From the NCBI GenBank assembly GCA_002772115.1, contig PCRW01000042.1, positions 1 to 11,512 of the forward strand: a DNA stretch of 11,512 bases. Reading direction: 5' to 3'. The number at the start of each line of letters is the position of its first letter. Position 1 is the first letter of the stretch. Positions 7,075 to 11,512 of the stretch are shown here, piece after piece. The position numbers were made by a program, and so were the translations under genes. This DNA comes from Candidatus Moranbacteria bacterium CG23_combo_of_CG06-09_8_20_14_all_35_22. GTDB lineage: Bacteria > Patescibacteriota > Minisyncoccia > Moranbacterales > UBA2206. Under the pieces are notes generated by a model. The model had not been told where the DNA came from. It made no database searches and saw only the letters and a list, made by a program, of their open reading frames with translations.

Positions 7075-8387
7075 CAAATAATCTGTTCTACAAAATAAGC
7101 TTCATTTTTCTAGCTATTATTTTTTTTCTAGCTATTTTTGCAGTTTTTCCAATAAAAATATTATCCTATTTTTTTATTCTCTTGGTTTTTTTTATTACCG
7201 CTATATTTCTAATAAACAATCAGCTAGGCTTTTTTCTCTTACTTCTTATCCGTCCCCTTTTGGATGTTTTAACTAACTTTAACATCATATCTATCGGTGA
7301 TTTATCTTTTAATGTTTCGGCTATTTTTGCCATCATCACTATTGTTCTTACAATATTAGTTTATTTTGAATCAAAAGTTAATCTGCAAGAATTAAAAACT
7401 AAACGGTTTTGGTGGATTTTTTTGGCTATAACTTTTGTTTCTATTGTTATTTCTATTGATAAGTTTTCCAGTCTTACTGAATGGACAAGACTTCTAAGTA
7501 TCTATGCCTTTTTTCTTTTGGGATATCTAATTATAAAAACGAAAGATGATTTTATAAAACTTTTGGAAATTATAGTTTTTTCCGGACTCATTCCTTCCTT
7601 TTTTGCGTTGTACCAATTCGTAAATGATTCTGGCATGACACTTCCTATGGAAGGAATAACTAATCGAATTTACGGCACCTTCGCCCATCCCAATCTTCTA
7701 GCTTATTATTTAGTGTTAATTCTTTCTATTTTAGGCTATTTATTATTAATAAAAAAGGGGCTATTTATAAACTCGGCCTTGGCAGTGTTTTATACAGTTA
7801 TTTTGATTTTGACTTTTACCCGAGGAGCTTGGTTAGCTTTAATTTTTATATTTTTCATAGTGGGTGCTGTAAAATATAGAAAAATGCTTTTCGCTTTGAT
7901 TATTGTACTTTTGACTATTTATGTTTTAGTTGAACCAATTAGAATGCGCGTAAATGCGCTATATCAATATAATCCAGATAGTTCTATTGAATGGAGAAAA
8001 AATATTTGGAAAGACGGCTTTTCTATCGCTAAGGAAAAAATTTTAATTGGTCATGGCACAGGAACAGCTCATAAAATTATTCTGGAGGCGCGCAGAGAAA
8101 AAGCTGGTTCGCCCGATCCACATAATGATTATCTAAAACTTCTTATTGAAAACGGAATTATTGGAGTTTTAAGTTATCTTTCAATTATTGTCGCACTTTT
8201 ATACAATCTGGCTAAAGGATATTTTTTCAGTAAAAATTTAGAGCAAAAGAATTTATATTTAATTTTATTCAGCTTTTCTTTGGTTATTTTTCTTCTAAGT
8301 TCAGTAGATAATGTCCTTCGAAATACAGTTCTCCAATGGACTCTTTGGGCAATGCTTGGCGGAACATTTGTTGATTATAGAAAATAA
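7062..8387 (+). CDS. O-antigen polymerase/ligase family membrane protein (Wzy/WaaL type)
   Basis: The 441-residue protein has about ten hydrophobic membrane segments. Family marks of the O-antigen ligase/polymerase group (Wzy_C) are GTFAHPN at 205-211, TFTRGAWLA at 251-259 with Arg254 and Trp257, and a large external loop (about 288-360) ending in PHNDYLKLLIENG. His354 there matches the His of the HNxxL motif needed by WaaL-type enzymes. Such proteins join lipid-linked glycan units into polymer, or transfer finished polymer to an acceptor. With two Wzz-like proteins nearby, polymerase is a natural reading, but ligase cannot be excluded; I therefore give no symbol. It is the only plus-strand gene recognised in the window. 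The ATG has no Shine-Dalgarno sequence and its first codons contain the -35 box of the opposing promoter. A TTG at codon 3 is an alternative start. Confidence 0.85.
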   Translation: MILSTNNLFYKISFIFLAIIFFLAIFAVFPIKILSYFFILLVFFITAIFLINNQLGFFLLLLIRPLLDVLTNFNIISIGDLSFNVSAIFAIITIVLTILVYFESKVNLQELKTKRFWWIFLAITFVSIVISIDKFSSLTEWTRLLSIYAFFLLGYLIIKTKDDFIKLLEIIVFSGLIPSFFALYQFVNDSGMTLPMEGITNRIYGTFAHPNLLAYYLVLILSILGYLLLIKKGLFINSALAVFYTVILILTFTRGAWLALIFIFFIVGAVKYRKMLFALIIVLLTIYVLVEPIRMRVNALYQYNPDSSIEWRKNIWKDGFSIAKEKILIGHGTGTAHKIILEARREKAGSPDPHNDYLKLLIENGIIGVLSYLSIIVALLYNLAKGYFFSKNLEQKNLYLILFSFSLVIFLLSSVDNVLRNTVLQWTLWAMLGGTFVDYRK

Positions 8388-8429
8388 AAAAAGTCCTCAC
8401 GATGCGGATTGCGCAAAGTGAGGACTTTT
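8386..8429. terminator. Bidirectional rho-independent terminator
   Basis: A perfect 12-bp stem (8389-8400 AAAAGTCCTCAC with 8418-8429 GTGAGGACTTTT) carries an inner 4-bp stem (8403-8406 with 8412-8415). It lies directly after the stop of the plus-strand polymerase/ligase gene and 23 nt beyond the stop of the minus-strand exported-protein gene. The minus-strand side ends in seven T then ATTTT, the plus-strand side in four T, so termination is likely stronger for the minus-strand gene. A second imperfect hairpin (8431-8463) overlaps that gene's stop codon. Confidence 0.85.
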
Positions 8430-8452
8430 GCCGGTTTATAGCTTTCTCAAGG

Positions 8453-8980
8453 CTAGTTACCGGCGAGTTCAGGATGTTCACCTTGGGGAAGCTTCCCATA
8501 AGGCTTGAGGGGCGCTGTGGACTGGTCGGGATACATAATAATCCCAATAGCCAAAGTTCCCAGATCGGGTACGCCACCGTCCTTAATTTTGTAGCAGGCC
8601 CAAGGGTCGGCCGGATCAATAACCAAAGCAAAATTTTTATCCGGCGAAAGACCCCAGACATGTTCCACTACGGGGCACTTGGCAACTTTGGCACTGTTTG
8701 GGATTGTGAAGGTCACCATGCCATCAACCACTTTGGCAATGGCAAATGGTGACTTAACACCATCAGCGTCCATGATTCCAGAATACAGTTCCAGTGTTTC
8801 CGGTGTTGTTAAATTATCGCCCTTGGTATTAACACCAATCGGCGTCAACCTGACATTGGCGATCGCAACAATCACATTGTCGCCATCATTCTTGACACTG
8901 GTCAGGTTGTGATCACCGGCCATCGCAATCCCAATTGCCAAAAAAATAAAACTTACCATCAAAAATAATACTTTTTTCAT
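8453..8980 (-). CDS. Small exported protein of unknown family, 175 aa
   Basis: The ATG at 8980-8978 is preferred: it follows GGGAGG (8993-8988) by 7 nt, whereas a longer frame from a TTG at 8995 would start inside that ribosome site. The protein has a textbook Sec signal peptide: MKK, a hydrophobic core at 4-20, and AMA-GD cleavage after residue 21. The mature part of about 154 residues has short beta-strand-like stretches (NVIVAIANVRLTP, MVTFTIPN, NFALVIDP), two cysteines (Cys102, Cys129) that could form a disulfide, and a Pro-rich C-terminus. I do not recognise a family. G+C content is clearly higher than in the polysaccharide genes. It lies downstream of, and points the same way as, the barrel-like protein gene, separated by 218 nt with a hairpin. 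Export is confident; function unknown. Confidence 0.8.
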   Translation of the reverse strand: MKKVLFLMVSFIFLAIGIAMAGDHNLTSVKNDGDNVIVAIANVRLTPIGVNTKGDNLTTPETLELYSGIMDADGVKSPFAIAKVVDGMVTFTIPNSAKVAKCPVVEHVWGLSPDKNFALVIDPADPWACYKIKDGGVPDLGTLAIGIIMYPDQSTAPLKPYGKLPQGEHPELAGN

Positions 8981-8987
8981 ATTTCTG

Positions 8988-8993
8988 CCTCCC
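8988..8993 (-). promoter_or_regulatory. Ribosome binding site that fixes the exported-protein start
   Basis: GGGAGG on the minus strand ends 7 nt before the ATG at 8980, ideal spacing for that start. It excludes the upstream TTG at 8995 as the main start because the TTG would overlap the ribosome site itself. Confidence 0.8.
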
Positions 8994-9149
8994 AAAAAGT
9001 TATTTTCAGTTTAGCCGAGAAATTCGGCAGTTGTTTTATATATTGACAGATCGCTATCTAAGCCAATCCGATTATTTTAAAAAGAACATATTTACAGATA
9101 AAATAGTTTATATCTAAAAATATTTTCTTTCTAATATAAATTTTTGAAT

Positions 9150-9185
9150 CCGTGCAGAATCTTTTCGATGAAAGACTCTGCACGG
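9150..9185 (-). terminator. Long hairpin after the barrel-like protein gene
   Basis: The arms at 9150-9165 and 9170-9185 form a 16-bp stem with two positions that are wobble pairs on one strand, around the loop CGAT. It begins 13 nt beyond the stop at 9199. The following minus-strand bases are ATTCAAAAATTT, so there is no clean T-tract; a terminator or a 3' mRNA-stabilising hairpin are both possible. The rest of the 8981-9198 gap contains a 5-bp hairpin (9014-9028) and AT-rich sequence, with no convincing promoter. Confidence 0.65.
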
Positions 9186-9198
9186 CAAAACGTTAAGT

Positions 9199-10482
9199 TT
9201 AGAAATATGCTCGCCATATACCGTCGATGCTGATGTAGACGGCTATAGGAGCCCACTGACCGTCTCCTTGGAATTTATAATTCATTACCGATATTCCAAC
9301 GATGGTTTCGTTATGGCTGGAAATTTCCAAGGCAGGACCGATTTTGATGAACGCTTCATCGTCGTTCCCCCATTCATACCCCCCGCCAAAATTAAATCCG
9401 AGAGCGATAATTGTGGAGCTACCGAGATGAAAATCGTACAGCCATTGGGTCAGACAAACCTCAATGACTTGGTTGTCCGCCTCGTCTCCCCTTTTAATAT
9501 CTGTGTCAAAGGGAATGCGAAACTCCAGATTGGCTTCGGTTTTAGCAAACCAATCCTTATCAAGATCCCGCCGGCCGTAAAAATTGGCGTGAGTTGCGAC
9601 AAGAAATATTTTGTCAACTTGTTTGTTGACAACTACATCTTGCCACTTTCCACGATTCCATAATTTTCCGATGCCAAGATCGACATCGAAATCTTTATGT
9701 GGGGCCAGAATTTTTTCGGTCAAGCCAATGACACCCTCTTTCCAACCATAGTCGTAGTCTTTGTCGGCTACACCTTCTCCGCCAGCCAAAAAAGCAAATG
9801 GACCGATGCCAACAAGACAATTTTCTGATTCAAACCACAATGGCCGATAGCGGAATTTCGTCCAACCATAATAACCATTATTATCACTCCCTTCCTTTGC
9901 AGAGCGATAATTTCCGGCACCAATATACCAATCCCAAGAATCTTTTTCGAAAACATTCTCGGGTTCAGCTTTTTGAGAAACTGTCTCTTCTGCTACTACT
10001 GGTACTGGAATGGAAATTGGAATTGGTTTTACTATTTTGGTTAGAGTTGCAGGTTTTGGTGTAGTTGTTGGAATCAGCGACTTAATGTCTCCAACTGCAA
10101 TGTTGTTACAAACAAAAATATGGACAAATTGAACTGGTACCTCATCGACTCTATATAAACGAGCCTTAAGAATCCCTGTTCCAGATAAATCAGCCATGAG
10201 GTTTTTTGCAACCTTTGTTTGATTGTTTTTACTGGAATAGGTCATCTCATCGATAACCCACCCATTCGGGATGATAACTTCCACATATTTTCCTTGGGAA
10301 ATTTTCTCTCGAAGGGCGTTTTTTTGCACTTCCGTCAGACCTTGAAAGGCCGACAGAAATTCAATCGAAATTATTGGATCGGCTTTCGTTTGGACCGATC
10401 CCGGTTTCCAATCTTTTCCCCAACAAAAACTTGGGGCAACAATTGCCAATACGAACATAACATAAAACATTTTTTTTGTCAT
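9199..10482 (-). CDS. Exported protein with outer-membrane-barrel-like C-terminal half
   Basis: The ATG at 10482 is preferred over the adjacent GTG at 10485 because it lies 7 nt from AAGGAG (10495-10490). This gives 427 residues. Residues 1-22 are a Sec signal peptide. Residues 24-135 form a small globular domain; a Pro/Thr/Val-rich linker follows (about 138-170). Residues 184-427 consist of alternating hydrophobic/polar strands rich in Gly, Tyr and Trp separated by Asp/Asn turns, ending in IDGIWRAYF with a C-terminal Phe. That is the appearance of an outer-membrane beta-barrel with the terminal aromatic recognised by BAM. I do not recognise a family. Its G+C content and canonical ribosome site set it apart from neighbours. 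Alternatives are a secreted beta-sandwich or surface-layer-like protein. Confidence 0.8.
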   Translation of the reverse strand: MTKKMFYVMFVLAIVAPSFCWGKDWKPGSVQTKADPIISIEFLSAFQGLTEVQKNALREKISQGKYVEVIIPNGWVIDEMTYSSKNNQTKVAKNLMADLSGTGILKARLYRVDEVPVQFVHIFVCNNIAVGDIKSLIPTTTPKPATLTKIVKPIPISIPVPVVAEETVSQKAEPENVFEKDSWDWYIGAGNYRSAKEGSDNNGYYGWTKFRYRPLWFESENCLVGIGPFAFLAGGEGVADKDYDYGWKEGVIGLTEKILAPHKDFDVDLGIGKLWNRGKWQDVVVNKQVDKIFLVATHANFYGRRDLDKDWFAKTEANLEFRIPFDTDIKRGDEADNQVIEVCLTQWLYDFHLGSSTIIALGFNFGGGYEWGNDDEAFIKIGPALEISSHNETIVGISVMNYKFQGDGQWAPIAVYISIDGIWRAYF

Positions 10483-10485
10483 CAC

Positions 10486-10591
10486 GCCTCTCCTTTGAGT
10501 TTCTTATTCTTAATGTTTTTTAAAATAACTATCCGTAACATTCTTATATTAGAAAATAAATTTTAATTTTTATTTCCTAGATATAAAAAGA
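10486..10591 (-). other. AT-rich gap between the Wzz-like and barrel-like genes
   Basis: This 106-nt interval contains the Shine-Dalgarno sequence of the barrel-like protein gene (AAGGAG, 10495-10490). I see no GC-rich hairpin after the Wzz-like stop, so read-through from the upstream promoter is possible. TATAAG-like -10 candidates occur (about 10544-10549) but without a convincing -35 box. Confidence 0.4.
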
Positions 10592-11329
10592 TTATAGTAA
10601 TTCTTTATCTATGCGCTCTTTCCAATAGTCACTATTTTCAGATAAATAATCATAATTTTCTATTTTAGATTCTTCGCTCAAAGAACCCCTTATCACTATT
10701 TCTTCCATTTTTTCCTTTCTGAAAAATTCTTCTCGATAAAATACAATTAAAAAAGTTAGCAATATTCCAACAATTATTCCGCCTAAGCCAGTAATAGCGA
10801 TCTGAAAAACAGATGGGTTTTTTTCTACGATTGGGCCGGAAAGAATTTGAATTTTCAAATTTTGATTGGCGCCTAAGAACATTGAATTCTTATTGATCAA
10901 AACATCCAGCGCTCCATCAGAAATATCTTTTGTTTGCTTGGCAGTGTCGCCAAAAACTTCCAAACTCAAAATGCCAGCCGTAGAATTCTTTTTAATACTG
11001 ATTATCTTTTGCCAAGTTTTCAGTTTTTGAGCTTGATCGCCGGAAAATAAACCAGCGGAAATTTTTCCTGTCGCAATTGTTTCATCCAAAAATTTCTCGC
11101 TATAAATTGTTTGCGACAAAATATTGGACAGATAGTCAACACTGCGACTCATTGCATAATAATCCGCTGTGCCTTCTTGGTTTTGCACAATTAGCATATC
11201 TGTGCTTGAGCGAAAACTCTTTTGGCTCACAATCAGGACTAAAAAAGAAACCGCACCAAGGAATAATCCGGCTAAAATAGCGGTTTTTAGCTGTTTTTTG
11301 GCTAATTGAAACATATTTTGAATCTCCAT
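10592..11329 (-). CDS. Wzz-like chain-length determinant protein, short tail
   Basis: The 245-residue protein has the two-pass topology of polysaccharide co-polymerases. Membrane segment 1 is at about 17-36, followed by FRSSTDMLIVQ, an external domain (40-172) with helical stretches, a Pro-containing approach to the second segment (SGPIVEKNPS, 164-173), and segment 2 at about 175-197. The 48-residue acidic tail has three tyrosines (Tyr226, Tyr228, Tyr235) but no kinase domain. Such two-pass proteins set chain length and, in monoderms, often partner with a separate tyrosine kinase, which is not in the window. It has its own promoter upstream (11367-11395) and no Shine-Dalgarno sequence. It is a distant paralogue in layout of the protein at 1757-2665, with a much shorter tail. 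Topology makes the call good; function in chain length is inferred. Confidence 0.75.
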   Translation of the reverse strand: MEIQNMFQLAKKQLKTAILAGLFLGAVSFLVLIVSQKSFRSSTDMLIVQNQEGTADYYAMSRSVDYLSNILSQTIYSEKFLDETIATGKISAGLFSGDQAQKLKTWQKIISIKKNSTAGILSLEVFGDTAKQTKDISDGALDVLINKNSMFLGANQNLKIQILSGPIVEKNPSVFQIAITGLGGIIVGILLTFLIVFYREEFFRKEKMEEIVIRGSLSEESKIENYDYLSENSDYWKERIDKELL

Positions 11330-11366
11330 AAATTTAGTACTTTATTTAAAATTAATTTAACAATGG

Positions 11367-11395
11367 ATATTAGCAGAAAAAGCATAGTTTGTCAA
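11367..11395 (-). promoter_or_regulatory. Extended -10 promoter for the short-tail Wzz-like gene
   Basis: On the minus strand a perfect TTGACA (11395-11390), a 17-nt spacer and TAATAT (11372-11367) preceded by TGC give an extended -10 promoter. Predicted transcription starts near 11360, leaving a leader of about 30 nt before the ATG at 11329. The layout copies that of the 7046-7074 promoter. Confidence 0.65.
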
Positions 11396-11417
11396 ATATC
11401 AAAAAGTATACTATAAT
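11389..11417 (+). promoter_or_regulatory. Possible divergent promoter sharing the -35 box
   Basis: TTGTCA (11389-11394), exactly 17 nt, then a perfect TATAAT (11412-11417). The -35 hexamer overlaps that of the minus-strand promoter by five bases because TTGTCAA reads as a -35-like box on both strands. No ATG follows on the plus strand before the window ends, so any gene would have a leader of at least 85 nt. In AT-rich DNA a chance match is possible. Confidence 0.4.
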
Positions 11418-11434
11418 TATTCTATAAGTTTAGG

Positions 11435-11512
11435 TCACTGAAAAATTAAAATTTTTTCGAAATTAAACTCGGACCCTGAATTTCCTTGCCAAAAATTTCC
11501 CTCAATCAAAGG
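11435..11512 (-). CDS. Possible C-terminal tail of a minus-strand gene, cut by the window edge
   Basis: One minus-strand frame is open from the window edge for 25 codons to a TGA at 11437-11435, ending in FNFEKILIFQ; the other two minus-strand frames stop within the first few codons. A weak AT-rich inverted repeat (about 11440-11459) overlaps the end. It conflicts in spirit with the plus-strand promoter candidate just beside it. It is too short to identify, and it may be non-coding leader or a repeat. Confidence 0.25.
   Translation of the reverse strand, partial: PLIEGNFWQGNSGSEFNFEKILIFQ

Noticed and set aside
8284..8661. Minus-strand 125-codon frame across the terminator
   Set aside because: It runs antisense to the polymerase/ligase gene, over the terminator hairpin, and out of frame with the exported protein; it has no ribosome site or family features.
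9043..9070. TTGACA at about 9043 on the plus strand in the 8981-9198 gap
   Set aside because: There is no -10-like sequence at 16-18 nt, and no plus-strand gene follows.
9611..9632. Inverted repeat TTGTCAAC ... GTTGACAA inside the barrel-like protein gene
   Set aside because: It encodes an ordinary VVNKQVDKI segment in the middle of a coding region, with no promoter context; an 8-bp match of this kind is expected by chance.
1..11512. CRISPR arrays, tRNA or rRNA genes, insertion sequences, integrases
   Set aside because: No regularly spaced repeats, cloverleaf, ribosomal sequence or transposase-like protein was seen on either strand.

Overview
This AT-rich window (roughly one third G+C over most of its length) looks like a surface-polysaccharide locus of a Candidate Phyla Radiation (Patescibacteria, probably Parcubacteria-like) bacterium. 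That assignment is inferred from a DUF4012 protein beside Wzz-like proteins, strong AT bias, mostly absent Shine-Dalgarno sequences and sigma70-type promoters with 17-nt spacers. The genes read cleanly in genetic code 11; no complete gene recognised here ends in TGA.

Layout. Positions 1-373 hold a nested hairpin, a 49-codon membrane-protein gene and a second hairpin. Positions 374-7006 are a tightly packed minus-strand operon, read from right to left: radical SAM protein, GT4 glycosyltransferase, secreted right-handed beta-helix protein, second GT4 glycosyltransferase, Wzz-like two-pass protein, DUF4012 protein. Gaps are 2-18 nt, with one 8-nt overlap. A plus-strand O-antigen polymerase/ligase-type membrane protein (7062-8387) diverges from it. 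The 55-bp gap between them carries two strong promoters facing each other, each with its -35 box inside the other gene's first codons.

Positions 8388-10500 are a compositionally different block, visibly richer in G+C. It has two minus-strand genes for exported proteins: a 175-residue protein of unknown family and a 427-residue protein whose C-terminal half resembles an outer-membrane beta-barrel. Both have textbook Shine-Dalgarno sequences, unlike the polysaccharide genes around them, and hairpins follow both genes. A second Wzz-like gene (10592-11329) with its own promoter lies to the right. The right edge holds either the leader of a divergent plus-strand gene or the tail of a minus-strand gene.

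How the genes may work together (inference): the two GT4 enzymes build a repeat unit on a lipid carrier, the Wzy/WaaL-type protein polymerises or ligates it, the two Wzz-like proteins influence chain length, and the exported beta-helix and DUF4012 proteins act on or attach the product at the cell surface. No priming transferase, flippase or bacterial tyrosine kinase lies in the window, so the locus must extend beyond it or depend on distant genes. The most unusual elements are the barrel-like protein in a lineage thought to lack an outer membrane, the in-frame GC-rich palindrome inside one Wzz-like gene, and the two compact divergent promoter arrangements.
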